A DNA stretch of 64,000 bases from Tubiluchus corallicola (GCA_030141605.1 JAQGDQ010002385.1:62001-126000), one strand, 5' to 3'; counted from the stretch's first letter, positions 1 to 7,085 are shown. The notes: generated by a model from the sequence alone, not told the origin. Made by a program: numbers and translations.

Positions 1-126
1 TGCTCCGGTATATCCACCGAATAGTGCCATACGCAGACGGGCTTCCGTCCGTCGCAATCCTGCTTGTGGATTCACATATGAAACAGCCTTATCAATCCAG
101 TTTGATTTTACATTTAGCTTCTTCAT
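1..126 (-). CDS. Phage portal protein, lambda gpB-like, N-terminal fragment cut by the window edge
   Basis: Reading leftward from an ATG at 126, 42 codons are open to the edge. They begin MKKLNVKSNWIDKAVSYVNP and continue with an LRR-x-EAR-LR stretch and a final FGGYTGA. This opening (conserved Pro, an arginine-rich 'LRRxxAR' segment, then an aromatic-Gly-Tyr-x-Gly-Ala) is what lambda-type portal proteins show just after their start. The portal is the dodecameric ring through which DNA enters the capsid. Its ATG overlaps the stop codon of the gpW-like gene by four bases (ATGA), so the two are probably translationally coupled. Gene order (small terminase, large terminase, gpW, portal) matches lambda and supports the call. 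Only the N-terminus is visible. Confidence 0.7.
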   Translation of the reverse strand, partial: MKKLNVKSNWIDKAVSYVNPQAGLRRTEARLRMALFGGYTGA

Positions 127-332
127 ACCGGAGTTCCTCCGCGTACACGAATACCACCGCGTTTTTTACGATTAACTTTTGCAAGTAACCAGCGTTCACG
201 CTCCTGCAGAACAGCAAGATCTGCTTTTTTAACACGTTGCCCGTTGTAATAGGCTTCCTGTGCTCCCGTAATAACATCAGTTATGGCTTGCTGGACTTCT
301 ACAAGCTGTTCTTCGTAAGTTTTTATTGTCAT
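123..332 (-). CDS. gpW-like phage head-tail joining protein
   Basis: A 69-residue protein directly downstream of the large terminase and overlapping the portal start by four bases. Its size, the N-terminal helix rich in Glu/Gln and Ala, the central 'GQRVKKADLAVL' turn and the Arg/Gly-rich C-terminal tail match lambda gpW, a small protein that binds the portal-filled head after packaging and prepares it for tail attachment. The identification leans on length, the order terminase-gpW-portal and general similarity, not on a catalytic motif. The start ATG at 332 lies right after the terminase stop (333), so the genes abut. A DUF6148-type name could also be given to it. Confidence 0.65.
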   Translation of the reverse strand: MTIKTYEEQLVEVQQAITDVITGAQEAYYNGQRVKKADLAVLQERERWLLAKVNRKKRGGIRVRGGTPV

Positions 333-2213
333 TTAAAAAATTCCTTTTGATCTAACACCGCGTTTTCTGGCAATATTTGATTGCTGTTGTTCATTTTCAG
401 AATTAACCGCACCGATTTTAAGAGGCATAGCCTTTATCTTTTCCGCAGAGCCGTTTAAGTTAAGCTTCCAGTTTCTCATCAATCCACGCAAAGCTGCAAA
501 TGCATATACACGACAATCCAGCCCTTCCGTTGGAGAGCCTTCCTTACGTGGTTGCCATTCACGAACAGGACGTCCTTTAACATAGCGTGTACGAACGACT
601 TCTGCCGTAATCTGGTTAAACCACTCACCATCACGTTCCATAGGAAAATGCCAGCATCCTGCACCTGCTTCATTGATCCGCAGACGCTTTACCAAAGTTT
701 CTTTGGCATCATTAACTCCAATCACATAAACAGGTTTTTTAAGGCGTTTGTTTTGTGAAGGACGAGGCGGCCATATCGGCACTCCTGATCCTCGAGAACT
801 TCCCTTGATTGCCCATATCCGTTTGGCACGGCGTTCATAACAATAGTTAATCACATGGTCGGTGTAGTGTCCGCCACTATCCACACAAGCAGCAGTAATG
901 CCCATATTAGGAATTGTACGTTCATGTTCATAGGTACGATTAAGCACCTTATCTAAATCATCCCAAAGCTCGGGAGTAGAAGGATCACCAAAGAGTACAT
1001 GATAATCAATGCTCCAGCTTTCTTCATCCGTTCCCCAGCCTACAATTTCCAGTTCCAGTCGATTATCCTGCACATCCACACCGCAAGTTAGCAGTGCAAC
1101 ATCTTTTGGAATCCGTGGACCGTAATTTTCACGGCGTTTCATCAAACCTGTCGGATCAACGGCTTCTCCTGCCATATCCTCCCAAGTTTCTGCAAGCTTG
1201 GTGTTCGTCCATACCTGCAAGCGTGGAGGGTCTTTGTGAACCTCCGTAAATTCTTCGGCAATATCACTCCAGCTTGTCCAACCGTGTGGGCTGTAAAGCG
1301 ATGATAGATGAAAGGATACGGTTTTTCCTCCGTCATTACCTTCTGCCGTTGCTTTCCAATGACCTCTTGCAAGAATATCCGCTTTTTGATAATCCTCCCA
1401 GCGTGAACCGCATTTCTCACAAATATAGTGAGCAAGCGAAGGTTTTCCCTTCGGCCACTGCACCTGCGACCACTTTAATGTTTGATACTCTTCACAATTA
1501 GGACATGGCACAAGATATCTTCTCTGATCTCCTTCTTCAAATGCCGTTTCAATCCGACTGAAATACTTAATCGTCGGCGTGGATATCATAAATATCTTTC
1601 GATTGGCAAAGGTTGCAGTTCTTTGAATTGCAAGATTAACAGGATCACCTTCACTGCCTGCATCTTCAGGATAACCGTCCACTTCATCCATAAACAGATA
1701 ACGGATCGGCATGGAACGTAATCCTACTGCCGAATTTGCTCCCGTTAAGATTAACACCCCACCAGGAAATTCCTTCATCAAAACCGTGTTGCCACTATCC
1801 CTTGCTCGCGGGTCTTTTACCCGTTCACGCAAGACAGGACAATTATCAATCGCAGGATCAATCCGCATTTTTGAGCTTCGCTTGGAAGTCTCAACAGTCG
1901 GGTTAACCATCAACATCGGTCCAGGTGCATGATGAATGACAAAACCCATCCAGTTATTGCCGCATTCCGTTCCTCCGATCTGTGCTCCTTTCATAAACAC
2001 CACACGTTCACAAGGATGTGACGGCGATAGACAATCCATGATTTCCCTTAAATAAGGAGTTCTGTCTGTTTGCCACGGTCCCGGTTCACTAGATGAAATG
2101 CTTGTTAAAATACGGTGTTTATCTGCCCACTGGCTTACCGTTAATCTTGGATCAGGCTTTAGTGCATCAAAAAATCCGGTAAAATAAACATTATTAGGTA
2201 GTTCCGTAACCAT
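333..2213 (-). CDS. Phage terminase large subunit, GpA family
   Basis: This 626-residue protein is the ATP-driven DNA packaging motor and nuclease of the phage, close to the usual length of lambda gpA (641). A P-loop-like element GAQIGGTE sits at residues 76-83 and a Walker B segment LFMDEVD at 173-179. A zinc-binding insert follows, with CPNC at 237-240 and CEKC at 265-268, as in many GpA proteins. The C-terminal nuclease domain begins around GVDVQ (378-382) and has further acidic sites at CVDSGGHY and LDCRVYA. The P-loop ends in Gly-Thr instead of the classical Lys-Ser/Thr; GpA-type terminases have deviant P-loops, so this alone does not imply loss of function. The gene overlaps the small subunit by 20 bases. 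Confidence 0.93.
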   Translation of the reverse strand: MVTELPNNVYFTGFFDALKPDPRLTVSQWADKHRILTSISSSEPGPWQTDRTPYLREIMDCLSPSHPCERVVFMKGAQIGGTECGNNWMGFVIHHAPGPMLMVNPTVETSKRSSKMRIDPAIDNCPVLRERVKDPRARDSGNTVLMKEFPGGVLILTGANSAVGLRSMPIRYLFMDEVDGYPEDAGSEGDPVNLAIQRTATFANRKIFMISTPTIKYFSRIETAFEEGDQRRYLVPCPNCEEYQTLKWSQVQWPKGKPSLAHYICEKCGSRWEDYQKADILARGHWKATAEGNDGGKTVSFHLSSLYSPHGWTSWSDIAEEFTEVHKDPPRLQVWTNTKLAETWEDMAGEAVDPTGLMKRRENYGPRIPKDVALLTCGVDVQDNRLELEIVGWGTDEESWSIDYHVLFGDPSTPELWDDLDKVLNRTYEHERTIPNMGITAACVDSGGHYTDHVINYCYERRAKRIWAIKGSSRGSGVPIWPPRPSQNKRLKKPVYVIGVNDAKETLVKRLRINEAGAGCWHFPMERDGEWFNQITAEVVRTRYVKGRPVREWQPRKEGSPTEGLDCRVYAFAALRGLMRNWKLNLNGSAEKIKAMPLKIGAVNSENEQQQSNIARKRGVRSKGIF

Positions 2214-2691
2214 CTGCTAATTCTTCAAGTGCTTTGATCAGTTCGCTTTTTAGAATTTCCTTCATTTCCTTAATGTCCGTTTTTCCAACCAGCATCGGTA
2301 TCACCCGATCAGGTATATTCAGTATGCGATCCCGTGTTACTCTGCCTGCGTTATAAGCATCAATTCTAACCTGATCCGCAGAGATAAGCTTACCCGTTTC
2401 CTTTTCAAACTGAATTTTTGCCATGCGGGCATTATATGCCTCCCGAATGGCTCGACTTTGCTGATAGCTCGGTCCTGCATTAAGTGCAGGTGTTTCCGTG
2501 TTTTCAAAGGATTCCTGTGTAGCTACCTCTATTTGTGCAGGGTCTGAATTTTGCTGCCACTGCTTATCCGCAATAATTGGGTCGATTTTTCCGTTTTCAT
2601 TTTTGGTAATCCTGCCGCTTTTGATAGCTTTTCTGATAGCTCCTTCCGTAATTCCACGGTGTTTTGCATAGGCTCTTATTGATAATTCCAT
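2194..2691 (-). CDS. Phage terminase small subunit, Nu1-like
   Basis: A 165-residue protein immediately upstream of, and overlapping by 20 bases, the large terminase. The first 30 residues (YAKHRGITEGAIRKAIKSGRI) form a helix-turn-helix like the winged DNA-binding head of lambda Nu1, which recognises the packaging site. The middle is glutamine-rich, and the C-terminal half (ARMAKIQFEKETGKLISADQ) has the helical, charged character of the part that contacts the large subunit and is typical of Nu1/gp1 proteins. It should bind the packaging site; the non-coding stretch just upstream of it holds phased repeats that could be that site. Confidence 0.8.
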   Translation of the reverse strand: MELSIRAYAKHRGITEGAIRKAIKSGRITKNENGKIDPIIADKQWQQNSDPAQIEVATQESFENTETPALNAGPSYQQSRAIREAYNARMAKIQFEKETGKLISADQVRIDAYNAGRVTRDRILNIPDRVIPMLVGKTDIKEMKEILKSELIKALEELADGYGTT

Positions 2692-2891
2692 TGTTTTTCA
2701 TCGTCTTTTCTTAAGTTTTTTTGGCTTGTTAATTTTTATTCAGGTAATTGTGCGAAATACTGCGAAAAAGAGCGAAAAAACATTCAAAAACAATCATTTA
2801 TGGCTTGATAATCCTTTTAAAAAGAGCGTAAATGGAATTGTAGGCGGGACGCACGGGGCGAAACGCATAACTCAAAAAAAAGGACTATAAA
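2692..2891. promoter_or_regulatory. Candidate packaging (cos/pac) site and divergent leader upstream of the small terminase
   Basis: This 200-base gap lies between the leftward terminase genes and three small rightward genes. At 2751-2780 three copies of GCGAAA-type units (TGCGAAATAC, TGCGAAAAAG, AGCGAAAAAA) follow one another at an exact 10-base step, so they face the same side of the helix. A fourth GCGAAA occurs in a GC-rich patch near 2850-2870, unlike the AT-rich surroundings. In lambda the terminase-binding repeats lie just upstream of the small terminase gene; the same position here makes a packaging site plausible. No cleavage site can be assigned by eye. Confidence 0.4.
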
Positions 2892-3128
2892 ATGCAAAAA
2901 CAAAACAAAGAACAGGCAATCGATAAATTTATCGAAGCACATGCCGATATAAAAGGAATGATGGATAAGCTCCAGGACTTCCATGACAATCACTTCAATG
3001 TTTCTTCTGATGACGTTAAGTGGCCAAATGTAGGCGATGCACACTATATTGCGAAACAACTGGAACAAATTTTACTCTCATCCAACCTCATAAAAATAGA
3101 GGAGGCAAAATACAATGACGAATTCTAA
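2892..3128 (+). CDS. Small phage protein of unknown function
   Basis: A 78-residue, acidic, mostly helical protein (MQKQNKEQAIDKFIEAHADI at the start) with no recognised motif. The ATG is preceded by AAAGGA at a suitable distance. It is the first of three closely packed rightward genes set between two leftward phage genes; its end overlaps the next start (3115) by 14 bases, which suggests a single transcript. No signal peptide or membrane segment is visible. Function unknown. Confidence 0.6.
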   Translation: MQKQNKEQAIDKFIEAHADIKGMMDKLQDFHDNHFNVSSDDVKWPNVGDAHYIAKQLEQILLSSNLIKIEEAKYNDEF

Positions 3129-3354
3129 TCCAAAATATCCTGACGTGAACGTCAAACTGGTTGGTGAAGACGGAAATGCCTTCGCCATACTCGGCAGATG
3201 CCAACGTGCAGCACGCAAAGCCGGAGTTCCTTCCGAGGAAATTACCAACTTTATGAATGAAGCACAATCCGGTTCTTATGATGACCTGCTCATAACCTGT
3301 ATAAAATGGTTTAACTGTGATAACGAGACAGAGGAGGATAGCTATGGGATATAA
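3115..3354 (+). CDS. Small phage protein with a 'GEDGNAFAILGR' opening, unknown function
   Basis: A 79-residue protein with a strong ribosome site (GAGGAGG, about 3099-3105) ahead of its ATG. The segment VKLVGEDGNAFAILGRCQRA followed by RKAG and a helical EEITNFMNEA is a pattern seen in small phage and plasmid proteins of unknown role. It is the middle gene of the three-gene rightward cassette, overlapping both neighbours. No catalytic residues can be named. Confidence 0.65.
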   Translation: MTNSNPKYPDVNVKLVGEDGNAFAILGRCQRAARKAGVPSEEITNFMNEAQSGSYDDLLITCIKWFNCDNETEEDSYGI

Positions 3355-3553
3355 TGCATCAAAAAAAGAACAACAAAGATTTACGGCATTTACCAAAGAA
3401 CTTGCCGAACTTTCAAAAAAATACGGTATCGTTCTCCAGGCAATCGGCGGAGTGATGATTGCAGATCCGAATGACGGAAATTTGCAAAATCTCTCCTATA
3501 CAGACGATGCAACAAGCGGTGATTTAGAACCGCTTAACTGGTTTGAGGATTAG
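3344..3553 (+). CDS. Small phage protein, unknown function
   Basis: Sixty-nine residues beginning MGYNASKKEQQRF. The start at 3344 is chosen because GAGGAGG (3331-3337) lies just before it; a longer reading from 3317 has no such site. The sequence alternates a basic helix (ELAELSKKYG) with a short beta-like part (IVLQAIGGVMIAD) and an acidic tail. It ends tail-to-tail with, and overlaps by about 20 bases, the leftward methyltransferase gene. Third gene of the rightward cassette. No function assigned. Confidence 0.6.
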   Translation: MGYNASKKEQQRFTAFTKELAELSKKYGIVLQAIGGVMIADPNDGNLQNLSYTDDATSGDLEPLNWFED

Positions 3554-4859
3554 ATTTATCCTGCTCCAATGCAAGCGTCTTGTATGTTTTGCCGCTCTTT
3601 TCATGAACGGCATCTTTCCCTGAATAGTCCTGCCAACGCTTGACGATCACATCCACATATTTTGGATCAAGCTCGATCATGCGGCATTTTCGGTTAACCT
3701 TTTCGCAGGCAATCAAGGTTGATCCTGAACCGCCAAAGCAGTCCAGAACAATATCCTTGGTTTTGCTTGAGTTAAGAATTGCTCTTTCGCACAGCTCTAC
3801 AGGCTTCATGGTCGGATGCAAATCATTCTTAAGCGGTTTATTAAAAAACCAGACATCTCCCTGATTACGAGCTCCACACCAGAAATGATCATTGCCTTTA
3901 GGCCATCCGTAAAGAATACTCTCATATTGACGTTGGTAGTCTGCACGACCAAGCGTAAATGTATTCTTTGCCCAGATGATAAACGTCGACCAATGTCCTC
4001 CTGCATCAATAAATGCTTTCTGCAGGGTATGAAGTTCACTCGAACTCATGCATATATAGCAGGCTCCTTTGGTTACCCTGATTATATTCTGACAGCAGTC
4101 AAAAAGAAACTTTCCAAAATCTTCTCCGAGATTGTCATTAAGGATAGTTCGTTTTCCCGAAGCGTTTGTATAAACCTTACCGCCTTTGGAATTACCTTTG
4201 CTTATGAGGTTATCCTTCATTGTCTCACCGTAATTGACGTTATACGGCGGATCGGTAAAAGTCATGTCCACAAGTTCTTCACCAAGAAGGCTTTTGAAAC
4301 TTTCTTCTTTGCATGAATCAGCGCAAATTACCTTGTGATCACCGAGTATCCAGATATCACCTGACTTGCTGACAGGATTCTCTTCTGCCTGCGGAACTTC
4401 GTTCTCTTGCTCGTCGCTACCTACTTCATAAAGAGATGAAAACAGCTCCTCAAGCTCCTGATCGTTAAATCCGATTACATCAAGATTGTAATCTGAATCC
4501 CTTAAATCAGCCAGCTCCTGAGCAAGGATATTCTCATCCCAACCTGCAAGCTCTGCCAGTTTATTATCGGCAATGATGTATGCTTTTTTCTGCTCAGGCA
4601 TTAAGTGATCCAAAACCACAACAGGAACTTGTGTCATGCCGAGCTTCTTAGCTGCCATTAAACGACCGTGTCCGGCTATAATCCCTTGTTCACTATCAAC
4701 CAGTATAGGATTGGTAAATCCAAATTCTATAATGCTTGAAGCAATCTGAGAAACCTGAGCTTCCGAGTGCGTGCGAGCATTCTTGGTATACGGGATCAGT
4801 TTCTCAACATTTCTCAGCACAATATTTTTCGCCATCGCAGGCGTGTATTGATTATTCAT
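3534..4859 (-). CDS. Phage DNA methyltransferase (N6-adenine or N4-cytosine) with an N-terminal ParB-like domain
   Basis: Read from the ATG at 4859 (preceded by ACAGGA; it begins MNNQYTP) this is 441 residues. Residues 12-115 are a ParB/Srx-like domain: the IIAGHGRLMAAKKLG segment around 60-74 is its signature. The rest is a beta-type methyltransferase with catalytic DPPY at 203-206 and, later, the S-adenosylmethionine loop CFGGSGS, so motif IV precedes motif I. Such ParB-methylase fusions are common in prophages, where they probably protect phage DNA or mark it for packaging or regulation. DPPY fits N6-adenine or N4-cytosine; the base and target sequence cannot be told. It lies three bases past the end of the cytosine methyltransferase gene. 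No restriction partner is nearby, so it is an orphan enzyme. Confidence 0.9.
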   Translation of the reverse strand: MNNQYTPAMAKNIVLRNVEKLIPYTKNARTHSEAQVSQIASSIIEFGFTNPILVDSEQGIIAGHGRLMAAKKLGMTQVPVVVLDHLMPEQKKAYIIADNKLAELAGWDENILAQELADLRDSDYNLDVIGFNDQELEELFSSLYEVGSDEQENEVPQAEENPVSKSGDIWILGDHKVICADSCKEESFKSLLGEELVDMTFTDPPYNVNYGETMKDNLISKGNSKGGKVYTNASGKRTILNDNLGEDFGKFLFDCCQNIIRVTKGACYICMSSSELHTLQKAFIDAGGHWSTFIIWAKNTFTLGRADYQRQYESILYGWPKGNDHFWCGARNQGDVWFFNKPLKNDLHPTMKPVELCERAILNSSKTKDIVLDCFGGSGSTLIACEKVNRKCRMIELDPKYVDVIVKRWQDYSGKDAVHEKSGKTYKTLALEQDKSNPQTS

Positions 4860-6306
4860 GATTATTTTCCTGTATCTTTTGTGAGATGCATTCCAGTGCC
4901 AAGAGTTCGCCACGCATATGCTGCAACCAACGGCACAACTCCATTCCCACAGGCTCGAATTCTGTCCACCCGATTGGCCAACCCATCAGCCATTCGGTAA
5001 ACTGCGGGTTTAAGGTGAGCGGGTGTTTGCTCCCATTTTTCATAGTCCGAGGGGCTTGGCGGCCAAGTAGTGAGTTGGTTGGAATTTTCTCGCTCTTTGG
5101 ATTCCCATCCTTCCAATCTCTCGCTGTCGGCGTTGCCCAAGATTTTACCGCATGGACTGAGTGATCCCGAAGTTTTAACTTCGCAGCCGTTCCGTCCCTC
5201 CATTCCATCACACCGCCCTCCGCATCTGAGGCATTTGGCGTTCTCCAGTTTTCCGCTGTGTTCTTCAATCCCTTGCCGTATCCCAGAGAGGTGCTGCCCG
5301 GTTCCTGAGCTCTCGGGGTCGGCCAGTTTGCCACTTCCACCTCGAGCCTCTTCTTCGGATTGCCTTCTTTGATTTCCGTGTCGCTCGGACCGTTTGCCGA
5401 AGAGCTTCTCACTGTCGGCCACATCTTTACTGTTCGGGCAAGTCCCAAACTTCGATTGCTTCCCGTTTTTGTTATTTTGCGTAAGTTTCCCGTCTCCGTT
5501 TCTACATATTGGTCGTTGGGTGATATCACTTCTCCCACACTCGCATCGCTTTGTGTTGCCGTCGGCCAGAACTTCTTGCGGGTTTGATAATTCTCTCCCG
5601 CATTCATCTTTTCCAAATCCTGAATCGTATCCGGAAAATCCGCAGGTTGAAGAACAGTCTCTGCAAGAGACGGCGTTCTCAAAACATTTCTGCCGTCCTT
5701 TCTGATCATTTTCTCGGGAGAGCGTGGTTTCCTCACGCTTGCATCCGTTACTGTTGCGGTAGGCCAGAATGAAGAGTCGTTCTCTCTTATGCGGGCTACC
5801 TGTTTCTTCCGCTGTAAACAAGCCTGCCTTAACTTGGTAACCCATTGCTTGTAGGTCATCATGGACTTGTTCAAACCCCAGTCGAAGATGTCCGCCGACA
5901 TTCTCAAAGAAGCAGACTGGTGGCTCGATTTCGCAGACGATGCGTTTGACGTGCGGCCAGAGGTGTCTTGGATCTTTATCACCGAGTTTCTTGCCGGCAA
6001 CACTAAACGGCTGGCAGGGATAGCCTCCAGTGATGCAATCCACTTTTCCACGCCAAGGTTTGCCGTCGAAGGTTTTAAGATCCGTCCAAATAGGTGCATC
6101 ATCCAAGGCTTGCTCTTGCATGCGCGTTGCCAGGACTTCGCACGCAAAGACTTCGATCTCGACATAAGCGATTGTTCGAGCAGTTGGCTCTGCCAGTTTA
6201 AGTCCGAGTTCAAGTCCTCCGACACCTGAGCAGAGGGATAAAATTCTGAAGGTATGTAAATCCACACGTAATCTCTCTTTAAAAACCAAAGCGCGTACCC
6301 TGACAA
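4852..6306 (-). CDS. Overlapping open frame inside the cytosine methyltransferase gene, with W-P-T repeats
   Basis: In the frame shifted +1 from the methyltransferase, 484 codons are open without a stop, first codon TTG. ATG codons occur at residues 48 and 149/150 (about 5862-5859). Residues 149-180 (YKQWVTKLRQACLQRKK...) lead into six W-x-T units: WPTA, WPTA, WPTV, WPTP, WRTP and WATP at codons beginning near 5766, 5568, 5421, 5325, 5247 and 5139. It ends with LNPQFTEWLMGWPIGWTEFE. I recall proteins with this same arrangement (a WVxxLRQ segment, WPTP repeats, then 'EWLMGxPxGWT') in phages, so the frame is not random, but no catalytic function is known to me. No clear ribosome site was found, so translation is unproven; a ribosomal frameshift from the methyltransferase is an alternative. 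Confidence 0.5.
   Translation of the reverse strand: MSGYALWFLKRDYVWIYIPSEFYPSAQVSEDLNSDLNWQSQLLEQSLMSRSKSLRAKSWQRACKSKPWMMHLFGRILKPSTANLGVEKWIASLEAIPASRLVLPARNSVIKIQDTSGRTSNASSAKSSHQSASLRMSADIFDWGLNKSMMTYKQWVTKLRQACLQRKKQVARIRENDSSFWPTATVTDASVRKPRSPEKMIRKDGRNVLRTPSLAETVLQPADFPDTIQDLEKMNAGENYQTRKKFWPTATQSDASVGEVISPNDQYVETETGNLRKITKTGSNRSLGLARTVKMWPTVRSSSANGPSDTEIKEGNPKKRLEVEVANWPTPRAQEPGSTSLGYGKGLKNTAENWRTPNASDAEGGVMEWRDGTAAKLKLRDHSVHAVKSWATPTARDWKDGNPKSEKIPTNSLLGRQAPRTMKNGSKHPLTLNPQFTEWLMGWPIGWTEFEPVGMELCRWLQHMRGELLALECISQKIQENNHE
4862..6265 (-). CDS. Phage DNA (cytosine-5) methyltransferase, Dcm family, with a repeat-rich target-recognition region
   Basis: Read from a GTG at 6265 (AAAGAGAG lies just upstream) the protein has 467 residues; a longer open stretch to 6310 begins only with TTG. 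The m5C motifs are in order: motif I LSLCSGVGG near residues 9-17, motif IV GGYPCQPFS with the catalytic Cys at about 84, motif VI ENV near 122, motif VIII HKRERLF near 159-165, and motif X GNGVVPLVAA near the C-terminus. Between VIII and X lies a long hydrophilic, Cys/Gly/Arg-rich stretch holding repeated L-A-D or N-A units (LADGN, VADSE, LADPE, LENAK, LGNAD). It would methylate the phage's own DNA, probably against host restriction. The whole gene overlaps a second long open frame, described separately. Confidence 0.9.
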   Translation of the reverse strand: MDLHTFRILSLCSGVGGLELGLKLAEPTARTIAYVEIEVFACEVLATRMQEQALDDAPIWTDLKTFDGKPWRGKVDCITGGYPCQPFSVAGKKLGDKDPRHLWPHVKRIVCEIEPPVCFFENVGGHLRLGFEQVHDDLQAMGYQVKAGLFTAEETGSPHKRERLFILAYRNSNGCKREETTLSRENDQKGRQKCFENAVSCRDCSSTCGFSGYDSGFGKDECGRELSNPQEVLADGNTKRCECGRSDITQRPICRNGDGKLTQNNKNGKQSKFGTCPNSKDVADSEKLFGKRSERHGNQRRQSEEEARGGSGKLADPESSGTGQHLSGIRQGIEEHSGKLENAKCLRCGGRCDGMEGRNGCEVKTSGSLSPCGKILGNADSERLEGWESKERENSNQLTTWPPSPSDYEKWEQTPAHLKPAVYRMADGLANRVDRIRACGNGVVPLVAAYAWRTLGTGMHLTKDTGK

Positions 6307-6319
6307 ACAAGGTACGCGC
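6291..6319 (-). terminator. Perfect 9-bp hairpin between the gpZ-like gene and the cytosine methyltransferase
   Basis: GCGCGTACC (6291-6299) and GGTACGCGC (6311-6319) form a 9-bp stem around an 11-base loop. Read leftward the stem is followed by TTTGGTTTTT, a broken T-run, so it may end leftward transcripts of the gpZ-like gene, or act as an operator for the methyltransferase just beyond. Related GCG(T/C)GTACCC-like words recur near 6366 and 6409. Confidence 0.45.
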
Positions 6320-6453
6320 CTCTAAATGGTTTATTTTCTGCGGTTATTGATAAATTCGATGCCGGAGTGCGTACCCTTTTTTGAGGCCTGCCGCTAGAGC
6401 TGCCCCGCGGTGCGCGTTACCCTCGATAAAAAGGTCGCCGACAGTACCTGTTG

Positions 6454-7041
6454 CTATCCTTTGACCAAGACATCACGAAGGGTCTTGTTGAATAGGATAG
6501 CGAAGTCGTCACCGACCGTTCGCCTTGCAGTCTCGATCATCTCAAGACGCTTGGGAACGTCTGCCTGCTTGCGTAGGAAGTAAAGGATGCGTAGGTCGCG
6601 TCCTTTATAACGCTTGGCGATTGCCTGCTGTCCGGTCTTAAGGCGTATGATAAACGCACCGTCTGCGAGATAGCCTGCAGGGCTGTTCTTTCCTGTTCTG
6701 CGTTTAACTTCCTTGATGTTGCCATAAGCAGGTATGGCAAGCCGTCCGTCACGGGGCTTTTTAACACCTCCCGTCTGCTGGAGAGCGGCAAAGCCTGCCA
6801 TGGAATAAACTTCTGAAGTTAAATTCTTCTTTGTAGCAGGGCTGATACGAACAGAGCTTTTAAAACCCCCTGATTTTTTGCGTATCACGAAGTTATCATC
6901 AATGTGACTTCGAATATCCTTTTGTGCAACTTGCGCCGTTTTGGTAAGCGCTAAAGCCAGAGCAAATGGAACCTGACGTCCTGCAACATTCATCAAATGC
7001 TTTGTTGCCTGATCGTTAAGTTCCAAATGAATGACTGACAT
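6454..7041 (-). CDS. Phage tail component, lambda gpZ-like (minor tail protein Z family)
   Basis: Read from the ATG at 7041 (GGAGAAAT just before it; the longer frame to 7101 would start inside a terminator hairpin) the protein has 195 residues. A hydrophobic helix VPFALALALTKTAQ near the N-terminus, followed by basic segments, a Gly-rich linker and a C-terminal helical part, resembles gpZ and HK97 gp10-type proteins, which sit at the head-proximal end of the tail. The assignment is by general resemblance. It is oddly placed: instead of a tail operon it stands alone between the replication operon and the methyltransferase genes, with a terminator on each side. Confidence 0.55.
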   Translation of the reverse strand: MSVIHLELNDQATKHLMNVAGRQVPFALALALTKTAQVAQKDIRSHIDDNFVIRKKSGGFKSSVRISPATKKNLTSEVYSMAGFAALQQTGGVKKPRDGRLAIPAYGNIKEVKRRTGKNSPAGYLADGAFIIRLKTGQQAIAKRYKGRDLRILYFLRKQADVPKRLEMIETARRTVGDDFAILFNKTLRDVLVKG

Positions 7042-7052
7042 AATTTCTCCAT

Positions 7053-7085
7053 AAAAAAAGCCGCAAGTACCGGAAGACCTGCGGC
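7053..7085 (-). terminator. Rho-independent terminator ending the replication operon
   Basis: On the leftward strand a GCCGCAGG...CTTGCGGC hairpin is followed at once by seven T. The stem lies between the DUF6362-like gene (stop at 7144) and the gpZ-like start (7041), so it would end the long early transcript. Confidence 0.8.

Noticed and set aside
4886-6229. Several rightward frames of 70-120 codons opposite the cytosine methyltransferase
   Set aside because: They lie antisense to a strongly supported gene, lack ribosome sites and have no recognisable protein text, unlike the same-strand second frame.
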